Assembly: GCF_000337355.1 (NCBI RefSeq)
Contig: NZ_AOJH01000071.1
Span: forward strand, 13,230 to 47,800
Direction: 5' to 3'
Length of the DNA: 34,571 nt
Source: Halorubrum kocurii JCM 14978
GTDB lineage: Archaea > Halobacteriota > Halobacteria > Halobacteriales > Haloferacaceae
The notes under the pieces were generated by a model. The model did not search any database. It was given only the letters and a program-made list of their open reading frames with translations, and was not told the DNA's origin. Positions 13,552 through 21,421 of this stretch are shown here, piece by piece (the first letter of the stretch is position 1; each line of letters begins with the position of its first letter). The translations under genes and the position numbers were made by a program.

Positions 13552-15735
13552 ATGAGCCACGAGGACTTCCCCACCGACGACCCGGCGGTGGTGACCTGTG
13601 GGCTGCCGTACGCCAACGGCGACCTCCACATCGGCCACCTGCGCACCTACGTCGGCGGCGACGTGTACAGCCGCGCGCTCGAACGGCTCGGGCAGGAGAC
13701 CGCGTTCGTCTCCGGCTCGGACATGCACGGCACCCCCGTCGCGGTCAACGCCGAGCAGGAAGGGGTCTCGCCCGAGCGGTTCGCGCTCGACTGGCACGAG
13801 CGGTACGCCGCGACGTTTCCGAAGTTCAACGTCGAGTTCGACAACTACGGCCACACCCACGACGAGACGAACACGGCGGTGACCCAGCAGCTCGTCCGCG
13901 ACCTCGACGAGGGTGGCCACCTCTACGAGAAGGAGATCATGGTCGCGTACGACCCCGTCGACGACCAGTTCCTCCCGGACCGGTACGTCGAGGGGACCTG
14001 CCCGTACTGCGGCGCGCACGCTCGCGGCGACGAGTGCGACGAGGGGTGCCAGCGCCACCTCGAACCCGGCGAGATCGAAGACCCCGAATCGACGATCACG
14101 GGCAACCCCGCCGAGTACCGCGAGCGCACCCACAAGTTCTTCGAGGTCTCCGCGTTCGCCGACTACCTCTCCGGCTTCCTCGACCGGCTGGAGGGCACCT
14201 CGAACGCCCGGAACCAGCCCCGCGAGTGGATCGAGCAGGGGCTCCAGGACTGGTGTATCACGCGGGACATGGACTGGGGGATCGACTACCCCGGTGGCGA
14301 GGCGACGGAGTCGCCTCGGGGAGGCGGTGAAACCGCCGACCACGACCTCGTCTTATACGTCTGGGTCGACGCCCCGATCGAGTACATCTCCTCGACGAAG
14401 CAGTACACCGATCGCGTCGGCGCCGACGCGTTCGACTGGGAGGCTGCCTGGAAGGAGGGCGCGAGCGACGCGCACCCCGAGGGCGGCGAGATCGTCCACG
14501 TGATCGGCCGCGACATCATCCAGCACCACACGATCTTCTGGCCCGCGATGCTGGAGGCGACGGCCCACACCGAGCCGCGCGCGGTGATGGCGAGCGGGTT
14601 CGTCACCCTCGGCGGCAAGGGGTTTTCCACGAGTCGGGACCGAGCGGTCTGGGCCGACGAGTACCTCGACGAGGGGTTCCACCCCGACCCGCTGCGCTAC
14701 TACCTCGCGACCAACGGCGGGTTCCAGCAGGACGTGGACTTCTCGTGGGAGAAGTTCCGCGACCGCGTCAACACCGAGCTGGTGGGGACGGTCGGCAACT
14801 TCCTCTACCGCTCGCTGCTGTTCGCCCACCGTAACTACGACGACGCGCCCATCGCGGACGCGACGAGCGACGAGGTGGCTGCGCGGATCGACGAGGCGAT
14901 CGCCGACTTCGAGGCCGCCGTCAACGACTACTCCGTGCGCGCGGTCGGCGACGCCGTCACGGACCTCGCGCGGTACGGCAACGAGTACATCCAGCGCAGC
15001 GAGCCGTGGAAGCTCGTCGACGACGAGCCCGCGGAAGCGGCGCAGGTCATCCACGACTGCGTCGCGATCGCGAAGGCGATCGCGGTCCTGTTCGAGCCGA
15101 TCGCCCCCGAGAAGGCGGAGCGGCTCTGGGCCCAGCTCGGCGAGGACGGCTCCGTTCACGAGGTCACCGTCGAGGCGGCCCGCGAGGGCCCCGCCGGCGA
15201 CCTCGCCGAGCCGACGGAGCTGTTCGCGCAGATCGAGGACGAGCGCGTCGAGGCGCTGAACGAGAAGCTGGAGGCGCGCGTCGCCGAGGCGGAGGACGAC
15301 GAGAGCGCCGACGGCGAGGCAGAGGGCGACAGCGAAAGCGGCGACGACGGCGAGAGCGACACGAGCGACGACACCACTGACGAACCCGACATGACCGACA
15401 TCGAACCCCTCAGCGACGACCGGATCAGCTTCGACGACTTCCAGGAACTGGACATCCGTATCGGCCGGATCGAGGAGGCGGAGGGGATCGAGGGAGCCGA
15501 CGACCTCCTGAGGCTCCGCGTCGACCTCGGCGCGGAGACCCGGACGATCGTCGCGGGGCTCAAACAGCTTCACGACGTCGACGACCTGCCCGGAACGAAG
15601 GTCGTCGTGCTCGCGAACATGGAGAAGGCGGAGCTGTTCGGCGTCGAGTCGAACGGCATGGTGCTCGCGGCCGGCGAGGAGGCCGACCTCCTCACGACCT
15701 ACGAGGACGCCGGACCGGGCACGAAGGTGAAGTGA
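13552..15735 (+). CDS. metG: Methionine--tRNA ligase
   Basis: The enzyme charges tRNA-Met, 727 aa. HIGH is at 26-29 (DLHIGHLRTY). A zinc knuckle begins with CPYC at 150-153 and continues with DECDEGC. The KMSKS equivalent is KGFSTSR (356-362), a common variant in archaeal MetRS. The anticodon-binding helical part contains RSEPWKLVDDEPAEA. After an acidic linker (about 580-620), residues 622-727 form an EMAP-II/Trbp111-type tRNA-binding domain (FQELDIRIGRIEEAEG), fused here rather than encoded separately. An odd segment, GGEATESPRGGGETAD at about 248-263, is encoded by two adjacent hairpins and looks like an inserted palindromic element. The first ATG gives the expected N terminus; no strong TATA box is seen (GCTTTAGGCC at 13511 is weak). 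Confidence 0.96.
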   Translation: MSHEDFPTDDPAVVTCGLPYANGDLHIGHLRTYVGGDVYSRALERLGQETAFVSGSDMHGTPVAVNAEQEGVSPERFALDWHERYAATFPKFNVEFDNYGHTHDETNTAVTQQLVRDLDEGGHLYEKEIMVAYDPVDDQFLPDRYVEGTCPYCGAHARGDECDEGCQRHLEPGEIEDPESTITGNPAEYRERTHKFFEVSAFADYLSGFLDRLEGTSNARNQPREWIEQGLQDWCITRDMDWGIDYPGGEATESPRGGGETADHDLVLYVWVDAPIEYISSTKQYTDRVGADAFDWEAAWKEGASDAHPEGGEIVHVIGRDIIQHHTIFWPAMLEATAHTEPRAVMASGFVTLGGKGFSTSRDRAVWADEYLDEGFHPDPLRYYLATNGGFQQDVDFSWEKFRDRVNTELVGTVGNFLYRSLLFAHRNYDDAPIADATSDEVAARIDEAIADFEAAVNDYSVRAVGDAVTDLARYGNEYIQRSEPWKLVDDEPAEAAQVIHDCVAIAKAIAVLFEPIAPEKAERLWAQLGEDGSVHEVTVEAAREGPAGDLAEPTELFAQIEDERVEALNEKLEARVAEAEDDESADGEAEGDSESGDDGESDTSDDTTDEPDMTDIEPLSDDRISFDDFQELDIRIGRIEEAEGIEGADDLLRLRVDLGAETRTIVAGLKQLHDVDDLPGTKVVVLANMEKAELFGVESNGMVLAAGEEADLLTTYEDAGPGTKVK
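14298..14337 (+). repeat. Pair of hairpins inside metG, likely palindromic insertion
   Basis: CGAGGCGA/TCGCCTCG (14298-14305 and 14311-14318, loop CGGAG) is followed by GGCGGT/ACCGCC (14323-14328 and 14332-14337, loop GAA). The second hairpin is identical to the one at 10142-10156. Together they encode a Gly/Glu/Thr-rich stretch in frame between two conserved parts of MetRS. Confidence 0.7.
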
Positions 15736-15766
15736 GGCGGCGGCGCGGGCGACGATCCCGCACCGG

Positions 15767-16186
15767 TCAGGCGTCGAGCACTTCGATCAGGTTCCCCTCC
15801 GGGTCCCTGACGAACAGGATCGTCGTCCCGCTCTCGGTCGTCCGCGGCGGGCTCAGCGTCTCCACGTCGTCGGCGAGGTCGGCGTAGAAGGCTTCCACGT
15901 CGTCGACGGACAGGCCGAGGTGTACCGCGCCCGGGCGGTTCAGTTCGGGGTCCGCGGTCGAGTCGCCGGCGGGGTCGTACGCGACGAGTTCGATGACTGC
16001 GCCGTCGGCGTCGAGGTGGGCGAACGCGGCCGACGCGTCCTCGACGGCGACGGCCTCGGCGAAGGCGTCGCCGCCGACAGCGAACTCCGAGAGGAGGTCG
16101 AGGCCGAACGTCTCGGTGTAGAAGTCGACGGCGCGATCGAGGTCGGAGACGGTGATTCCGACGTGGTGAGCGGTTGGATCGGACAC
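15767..16186 (-). CDS. VOC (glyoxalase/dioxygenase-like) family protein
   Basis: A 139-aa protein made of two beta-alpha-beta-beta-beta modules of the vicinal oxygen chelate fold. The first contains HHVGITVSDLDRAVDFYTETFGLD with a likely metal His (residue 6 or 7) and the second contains AVHLGLSVDDVEAFYADL. The end TTILFVRDPEGNLIEVLDA carries the usual metal-binding Glu. The substrate is unknown. The GTG at 16184-16186 is preferred because the next upstream in-frame ATG would run through the non-coding repeat at 16272, and because a TATA-like box lies 27 bases before this GTG. It is convergent with metG, with a 31-base gap. Confidence 0.85.
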   Translation of the reverse strand: MSDPTAHHVGITVSDLDRAVDFYTETFGLDLLSEFAVGGDAFAEAVAVEDASAAFAHLDADGAVIELVAYDPAGDSTADPELNRPGAVHLGLSVDDVEAFYADLADDVETLSPPRTTESGTTILFVRDPEGNLIEVLDA

Positions 16187-16208
16187 GGTCCGTGGATCGG
16201 CGGTCGGC

Positions 16209-16217
16209 GAGAAAACG
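16209..16217 (-). promoter_or_regulatory. TATA-like box of the VOC gene
   Basis: The minus strand reads CGTTTTCTC, centred 27 bases before the GTG start at 16186, which supports the short form of the protein. Confidence 0.45.
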
Positions 16218-16271
16218 GTGTCGACCGCTCTACGTGAGAGATTGAATAGTGGCTGATGATGACTTTGCGGC

Positions 16272-16293
16272 GAACACCTCCAAAGCCACAGCC
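16272..16293 (+). repeat. CTCCAAAGCCCCAGCC-core repeat, copy 2
   Basis: GAACACCTCCAAAGCCACAG and the bases after it match the other copies with one change. ATTGAATA, a weak TATA-like box, is centred 27 bases before it. A small stem (GCCTCG/CGAGGC) starts in its last bases, and TTTATAAATAGTCGT follows at about 16351. The rest of 16187-16418 holds only further small inverted repeats. Confidence 0.85.
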
Positions 16294-16418
16294 TCGCGGC
16301 TCGTGCGAGGCTCCCTTCGGTCGCCCGCATCAGTCGCCGCCGCGGTATTCGTTTATAAATAGTCGTGTCGCCGGAGCCCCGTCGATCGACGACCGGCAGC
16401 ATCCGGGCGCTTCCGGTC

Positions 16419-16427
16419 GCTTATAAG
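16419..16427 (+). promoter_or_regulatory. TATA box of the MFS / arfC unit
   Basis: GCTTATAAG is centred about 28 bases before the ATG at 16451. Confidence 0.65.
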
Positions 16428-16450
16428 CCTCACCGAGGTATTCCCGGGCG

Positions 16451-17695
16451 ATGAACCTCGGCCGGATCAGGGAGTACGACGTGCTCGTGCTCACCTCGCT
16501 GATCTGGTTTCTCGGGAAGTTCGTGCGGTACGCGTTCCCGCCGCTGTTCGGGCCCCTGCAGACGAGCTACGGAGTGAGCAACGCCGCCGTCGGCGCGGCG
16601 TTCTCGGGCTTCATGGCCGTCTACGCCCTCCTGCAGTTCCCGAGCGGAGCGATCGCCGACCGCGTCGGCGCGGTCCGGGTGATCGCGGCGGGGGCGGCGG
16701 TGGCGGGCGTCGGCGCCCTCTCGCTCCTCTTCGACACCCCCTTCGCGGTGCTGGCAGGGGCGATGCTCGTGATCGGCGCGGGGACGGGCGCGCACAAGAC
16801 GGTCGCGATACGGCTGCTCTCGCGGGTGTACCCGGTCCGGACCGGCCGCGCGCTCGGCGCCCACGACACCTTCGGCGCGCTCGGCGGGGTGGCCGCGCCC
16901 GCGGCGGTCACGCTCTTCGTCGCCGCGCCGCCCGCGCTCGCCGCGCTCCTCTCGCGGTTCCCGGGCGCGGACTGGCGCGGCCTGTTCGTCGTCACGGGCG
17001 TCGTCGCGCTCGCGCTGGCGGCGGCCTTCTCCCTCCGCGTTCCGGGCCGGCTCCCGGCCGACGCCGACCGCGGTCCGGAGCGGGAGGGCCCGGAGCCGGG
17101 GGCGCGAGGCTACCTCGCGCTGTTCGAGGACCCCCGGATCACGGCGTTCGTGCTCGTGACGATCGCCTTCTCGTTCGCGTACAACGGGGCCGTCGCCTTC
17201 CTCCCGCTGTACCTCTCGGAGGCGGCCGGGCTGTCGGGCGCGACAGCGAACCTGCTGTACTCCGCGCTGTTCGCGGTCACCTTCGTCCAGCTCGTCTCCG
17301 GCGACCTCTCCGACCGCCTCGGCCGCTTCCCCGTGATGGTCGCGGCGCTCGCGCTGGCGGCGGCGGCCCTCGTCGGTGCCGTCGCCGTCGCCGGAGCGGG
17401 AGACGAAACGGGGGCGGGACCGGTCGCCCTCGGCGTCCTCGTCGTCGCGTTCGGCCTCGGGTCGCACGGCTTCCGTCCCGTCCGCGGGGCGTACCTGATC
17501 GAGGCGCTCCCCGACCGGCTGGCCGGCGGCGGGCTCGGCGCCGTCCGGACCCTGCTGATGGGCGCCGGCGCGCTGGCCCCCGCGACCGTCGGCGCCGTCG
17601 CCGACGCGTCCGGTTTCCGGCCCGCGTTCGGGCTGCTCGCCGGGGCGCTCGCGCTCGCGGCCGTCGTGGCGGCGGGACTGTGGGCGACCGAGTAG
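16451..17695 (+). CDS. Major facilitator superfamily transporter
   Basis: A 414-aa protein with twelve predicted membrane helices. The loop between helices 2 and 3 carries the MFS motif A in the form GAIADRVGAVRV, with a second copy in the C-terminal half (GDLSDRLGRFPV). The loop between the halves (about 195-220) is acidic. Substrate cannot be read from the sequence. The start ATG is fixed by a TATA box 28 bases upstream. The next gene, the riboflavin-pathway reductase, begins 61 bases later with no clear TATA box of its own, so the two may be co-transcribed. A link to a flavin or purine-like substrate would be speculation. Confidence 0.87.
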   Translation: MNLGRIREYDVLVLTSLIWFLGKFVRYAFPPLFGPLQTSYGVSNAAVGAAFSGFMAVYALLQFPSGAIADRVGAVRVIAAGAAVAGVGALSLLFDTPFAVLAGAMLVIGAGTGAHKTVAIRLLSRVYPVRTGRALGAHDTFGALGGVAAPAAVTLFVAAPPALAALLSRFPGADWRGLFVVTGVVALALAAAFSLRVPGRLPADADRGPEREGPEPGARGYLALFEDPRITAFVLVTIAFSFAYNGAVAFLPLYLSEAAGLSGATANLLYSALFAVTFVQLVSGDLSDRLGRFPVMVAALALAAAALVGAVAVAGAGDETGAGPVALGVLVVAFGLGSHGFRPVRGAYLIEALPDRLAGGGLGAVRTLLMGAGALAPATVGAVADASGFRPAFGLLAGALALAAVVAAGLWATE

Positions 17696-17756
17696 GGCTG
17701 AGTCGGGCCCCGTCCCCGACCGAAACGACCATTCCCCGCGCGAGCGACGCTCGCGT

Positions 17757-18473
17757 ATGCACGTCGTCGTCAACGCGGCACAGAGCGTCGACGGGAAGCT
17801 CGCGACGCGCCGCCGAGAGCAGCTCCGGATCTCGGGGGCTGAGGACTTCGACCGCGTCGACCGCGTCAGGGCGGCCGCGGACGCGGTGCTGGTCGGGGTC
17901 GGGACCGTCCTCGCGGACGATCCGCACCTCACGCTCGACGAGGAGGACCGGCGCGTCGAGCGCCTCCGGAACGGCCGCCCCGGCAACCCAGCTCGCGTCG
18001 TCGCCGACTCGACCGGACGGACGCCGACCGACGCCCGGATCCTGGACGACGCGGCGACGACCTACCTGCTCGTCTCGCCCGCGACGCCCGTCGAGCGCCG
18101 GGAGGCCCTCGAAGAGGCCGGTGCCGAGATCCTCGTGGTCGGAGCCGACGAGAGCGGGGGCGACGAGAGCGAGGACCACGAGAGCGGTGACGATGGCCAC
18201 GTCGACCTCGCGTCGGGAATCAACGCGCTGGCGGCGCGGGGCGTCGGCCGGCTGATGGTCGAGGGCGGCGGCGAGGTCATCGCCTCGTGTTTCGCCGCCG
18301 GGCTCGTCGACGAGCTCCACGTGTACGTGGGGTCGCTGGTGATCGGCGGCCGCGACGCCCCGACGCTCGCCGACGGGGAGGGGTTCACCGAGTCGTTCCC
18401 GCGGCTCGACCTGGTCGGCACCGAGCGGCTCGACGACGGGATCGTGCTCTCGTACGAGGTTGCAGGCGACTGA
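17757..18473 (+). CDS. arfC: 2,5-diamino-6-ribosylamino-pyrimidinone 5'-phosphate reductase
   Basis: The enzyme reduces the ribosyl side chain of the GTP-derived pyrimidine with NADPH in archaeal and fungal riboflavin synthesis. The 238-aa protein has the RibD C-terminal/DHFR-like fold: VVVNAAQSVDGKLATRRREQ at the N terminus, DAVLVGVGTVLADDPHLT near 41-58, RVVADSTGRTP near 80, and VGRLMVEGGGEVIASCF with the glycine-rich NADPH loop near 162. The C-terminal half has ELHVYVGSLVIGG. An acidic insert (GADESGGDESEDHESGDDG, near 130-148) is typical of halophiles. All key blocks are present. It may share the transcript of the MFS gene before it. Confidence 0.92.
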   Translation: MHVVVNAAQSVDGKLATRRREQLRISGAEDFDRVDRVRAAADAVLVGVGTVLADDPHLTLDEEDRRVERLRNGRPGNPARVVADSTGRTPTDARILDDAATTYLLVSPATPVERREALEEAGAEILVVGADESGGDESEDHESGDDGHVDLASGINALAARGVGRLMVEGGGEVIASCFAAGLVDELHVYVGSLVIGGRDAPTLADGEGFTESFPRLDLVGTERLDDGIVLSYEVAGD

Positions 18474-18559
18474 TACATATCGGTTGGTATGTGATCGGTA
18501 ATCACGGATCCGGGAGTACACGGTCCGTGCTACCGGTGTACACCCGAATCACCGAAGTA

Positions 18560-18567
18560 TTTATATA
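18560..18567 (+). promoter_or_regulatory. TATA box upstream of the coiled-coil gene
   Basis: TTTATATA lies about 147 bases before the start codon, so this message would have a leader of about 120 bases, unlike most genes here. Confidence 0.55.
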
Positions 18568-18696
18568 TCGGCCCACGGTAGTATCTGGTACCAGAACGCC
18601 TCCGGCGCTGGTGGGATCGCACGCTGAAATGAACGGGAGCTCTTATGTACGGCTCGACGCACGACGGCGAGCGCTCGCCATCCCCGGAGCGGTGAT

Positions 18697-18700
18697 GGAG
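18697..18700 (+). promoter_or_regulatory. Shine-Dalgarno-like GGAG
   Basis: GGAG sits nine bases before the ATG at 18710, followed by an A-rich spacer. With the distant TATA box it points to leadered translation. Confidence 0.5.
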
Positions 18701-18709
18701 AGATAAAAA

Positions 18710-19633
18710 ATGGTAACGAAAGAAGAAGTCATCGAACAGTACGATATCGAGGCGATGGACGAGGCGGACAACGTGGACCTTTCTGAGGACGACCTTGACA
18801 ACGGGTCGAAGGGTCAGCTCATCAAACGCGCGGGGCAGCTGCGCGACCGACGAAACGAGCTGAACCAGATGGCCTCCGAGCGCGCCTCCAAGCGCGACGA
18901 CCTCAACGCGAAGACGCGCGAGAAGGTCGACGAGGCCCAGGAACACCGCGAGAAGCGCGACGAGCTCAACGAGCAGGTCCAGGAGCACAAGGACAAGCGC
19001 AACGAGCTCAACGCCGAAGCCAACGAACTGTTCGACGAGGTCGAGGAGCTCAAACAGGACATGGAGCTCGGCTCCGGCAAGTCCATCGAGGAGCTCGAAT
19101 CGGAGATCGAGGACCTCGAGTTCCGTCAGCAGACGGAGGTCCTCGACGCCGAGGACGAGCGCGAGCTCATCGAGAAGATCGACGAGAAGCGCGAGAAGCT
19201 CGCCGAGAAGAAGGAGAAGGTCGACGACACCAGCGAGCTCGACGACCTCGTCGAGGAGGCGGAGGAGGTTCGCTCCGAAGCATCCCAGCACCACCAGAAG
19301 GTGACGGAGCTCGCCGACAAGGCCCAGGAGCACCACAACCAGATGATCGAGGCCTACCGCGAGGCCGACGACATCCGCGACGAGGCCGACGAGATGCACG
19401 AGCTGTTCGTCGAGGCCCAGGAGGCCGCCGACCAGCACCACGAGGACTTCGTTCGCGTCCAGAAGCGCCTGCGCGAGCTCGACAAGGAGGAGGAGAAGGA
19501 GCGCAAGGACGAGCGCGCCGAGAAGCGCGAGGAAGAGAAGGAAGAGGCCGAGGAGATCTACCAGAAGTTCAAGGAGGGCGAGACGCTCGACACCGAGGAC
19601 CTGATGAAGCTCCAGAAGACCGGCCTGCTGTAA
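18710..19633 (+). CDS. Archaeal conserved coiled-coil protein
   Basis: A 307-aa protein that is almost entirely long charged helices with heptad patterns, from about residue 30 to 290 (for example LNEQVQEHKDKRNELNAEA). A break around 115-125 (MELGSGKSIEEL) may form a turn between two antiparallel arms. The C terminus (EGETLDTEDLMKLQKTGLL) is compact and conserved-looking. Proteins of this type occur across archaea and are sometimes labelled phosphoserine phosphatase, which nothing in the sequence supports. Codons are strongly biased to GAG, AAG and CTC, as in highly expressed genes. The promoter is far upstream and an SD-like GGAG precedes the ATG. Function is unknown; an abundant structural or ribosome-associated role is a guess. 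Confidence 0.8.
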   Translation: MVTKEEVIEQYDIEAMDEADNVDLSEDDLDNGSKGQLIKRAGQLRDRRNELNQMASERASKRDDLNAKTREKVDEAQEHREKRDELNEQVQEHKDKRNELNAEANELFDEVEELKQDMELGSGKSIEELESEIEDLEFRQQTEVLDAEDERELIEKIDEKREKLAEKKEKVDDTSELDDLVEEAEEVRSEASQHHQKVTELADKAQEHHNQMIEAYREADDIRDEADEMHELFVEAQEAADQHHEDFVRVQKRLRELDKEEEKERKDERAEKREEEKEEAEEIYQKFKEGETLDTEDLMKLQKTGLL

Positions 19634-19697
19634 GCCCGGTCACAGAGACGTTTCTGCGGCTCTTTCGCGACGTGCAGAGCGCCGGCTCAGCGCGCGG

Positions 19698-21233
19698 TCA
19701 CGGTCGGTCCGCGCGGGTCGGTTCCTCGTCGGAGACGTAGCGATCGTACGCGGACGTGAACTCCGCGTCCGATTCGGTCGCCTCCTCCCACGCGGTGAGC
19801 CCGCGTTCCGCGGCGGTCCCCGCGACCGAGTTATCGAGGAAAAACGCGACGATGCCCCCGACGGCCATGCCCGTCGACCCGATGACGTAGATCGTGTTCG
19901 CGACGACGTCGACGCCGAGGAGGGGACCGAGCAGGACGCTGTCGGCCAGTCCCTGTTGGAAGGCGTCCGCGCTCCCGACGCTCCGCAGGTACTCCGGGAC
20001 GGCCAGCCCGGAGAAGAGCGCGATTCCGATGATGAAGATGTTGCGCGACGAGTCGAGGTCGACGTACTTGAGGTTCGAGAGCCCGACGCCGACGATCTGT
20101 GCGAACATGGCGATGTAGAGGCCGCCGATGATCGGGCTCGGAATGGTGGCGACGAGCTGTCCGAAGTAGCCGACGAACCCGACGACGATCATGAGCGCGG
20201 CACCGATCTGGACGACGTACCGCGAGGCCACGCCGGTCAGACCGATGGCACCGATGTTCTCGGAGTACGATGTCGATCCGCCGGTACCCATCACCCCGGA
20301 AAAGACGTTCATGAGTCCCTCCATCCCGATGCCGTGTGTCATCCGTTCGCTGCTGGGAGCGCCCATGCCGGAGAGGCGGGCGACCGCGTGGTAATCGCCG
20401 ATCGACTCGACGATCGAGGCGGCGACACCGGCGAGCATCCCGATGACGAACGCGGGCGTTACGCTCGGGACGCCCCACTGAAGCGGGTAGATGAGGTGGA
20501 CCGGGTCGGCCGCGGCGACGCTCGCCAGATCGACGTAACCGGGCGCATCCGCCCCGACGACGCCGAAGACCGACAAGGCCGCGGCGAGTATCCACGCGAC
20601 CACCATCCCGAGGAGGACCGGGAACAGCTGGAATATCTGAGACCGCTCCCCGAGGTACTGCGAAAACAGAACGATGGTGGCCAGCGTCAGACCGACGAGC
20701 CACCAGTTCTGATCGGTCGTGGTGATCTCGGGCGCGTTGAACAGTGACAGGCCGATGAGGACGATGACCGGCACGATGACGACCGGAGAGAGGTGCTTTC
20801 GCAATCGGCCGACGAGTCCGAGATAGCCGATCGCGACCTCGGCGAGCGCGGCGACGATGATCGCGCCTTGGAGTTGGAGCAGCGCCGCCCGCCAGGCGAC
20901 GATACCCTCCGGCGGGTTCGCCGTCACGACGCCGATGACCGCGAGCGCGGGCGCGAGCATCGAGAACGGCGCCCCCTGCACGATCGGGTAGCGGTTGCCG
21001 AGCGTCGTCTGCGCGAGCGTCGCGATCCCCGACACGACGAAGAACGTGCCGACGAAACGCGGAATGACCGCGTCGGGCATCCCCATCGCGCCGGCGAGGA
21101 GAAGCGGCACGGCGATGTTCGCGCCCACCATCGTGAGGTAGTGTTGGGCACCCAGAAGGAGCGACTTCCCCAGCGGGGGTTTGTCGTCGATGCCGTACTG
21201 AACGAACGCGTCCTCGTCCTCGTTCCCTGCCAT
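19698..21233 (-). CDS. NCS2-family uracil/xanthine permease
   Basis: A 511-aa nucleobase:cation symporter with about 14 membrane segments. The N terminus has the family block PPLGKSLLLGAQHYLTMVGA, then QTTLGNRYPIVQGAPFSML. The carrier signature ENIGAIGLTG (consensus [QEP]NxGxxxxT[RKG]) follows GTGGSTSYS. An acidic conserved Glu appears in VESIGDYHA. These features support proton-coupled uptake of uracil, xanthine or uric acid; the exact base is not decided. The ATG at 21231-21233 is chosen because it gives a family-like N terminus and has a TATA-like box about 31 bases upstream. Longer forms run into the sppA promoter region. It is divergent from sppA. Confidence 0.92.
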   Translation of the reverse strand: MAGNEDEDAFVQYGIDDKPPLGKSLLLGAQHYLTMVGANIAVPLLLAGAMGMPDAVIPRFVGTFFVVSGIATLAQTTLGNRYPIVQGAPFSMLAPALAVIGVVTANPPEGIVAWRAALLQLQGAIIVAALAEVAIGYLGLVGRLRKHLSPVVIVPVIVLIGLSLFNAPEITTTDQNWWLVGLTLATIVLFSQYLGERSQIFQLFPVLLGMVVAWILAAALSVFGVVGADAPGYVDLASVAAADPVHLIYPLQWGVPSVTPAFVIGMLAGVAASIVESIGDYHAVARLSGMGAPSSERMTHGIGMEGLMNVFSGVMGTGGSTSYSENIGAIGLTGVASRYVVQIGAALMIVVGFVGYFGQLVATIPSPIIGGLYIAMFAQIVGVGLSNLKYVDLDSSRNIFIIGIALFSGLAVPEYLRSVGSADAFQQGLADSVLLGPLLGVDVVANTIYVIGSTGMAVGGIVAFFLDNSVAGTAAERGLTAWEEATESDAEFTSAYDRYVSDEEPTRADRP

Positions 21234-21258
21234 CCCTGTGGCGTCAATCAGCGTAAGG

Positions 21259-21268
21259 GTACAAAAAC
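21259..21268 (-). promoter_or_regulatory. TATA-like box of the permease gene
   Basis: The minus strand reads GTTTTTGTAC, centred about 31 bases before the ATG at 21233. Confidence 0.45.
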
Positions 21269-21389
21269 TCGGTCTTTGGAGCGTGTCAAGCGCTGGAGTT
21301 CGGCCGCAGCGTTCCGAACCGGAGTCGGACCCGCGACGCCGTTCCCGGCGACCTGCGGGGGTCACAGACCGTCGGCGACGGCCGACAGC

Positions 21390-21398
21390 ATATATAAA
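21390..21398 (+). promoter_or_regulatory. TATA box of sppA
   Basis: ATATATAAA is centred 28 bases before the ATG at 21422. Confidence 0.7.
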
Positions 21399-21421
21399 CG
21401 GCCGCACGTCTAATCGGGTGC

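Noticed and set aside
16187..16402. Longer N terminus for the VOC protein
   Set aside because: It would translate a core repeat copy, and a TATA-like box supports the GTG at 16186.
18594..18603. AGAACGCCTC near the coiled-coil gene as a fifth copy of the core repeat
   Set aside because: The match stops after CCTCC; the invariant AAAGCCCCAGCC part is missing.
19634..19697. Terminator hairpin between the convergent coiled-coil and permease genes
   Set aside because: CAGAGACGTTTCTG is only a short imperfect palindrome without a T-run, too weak to call.
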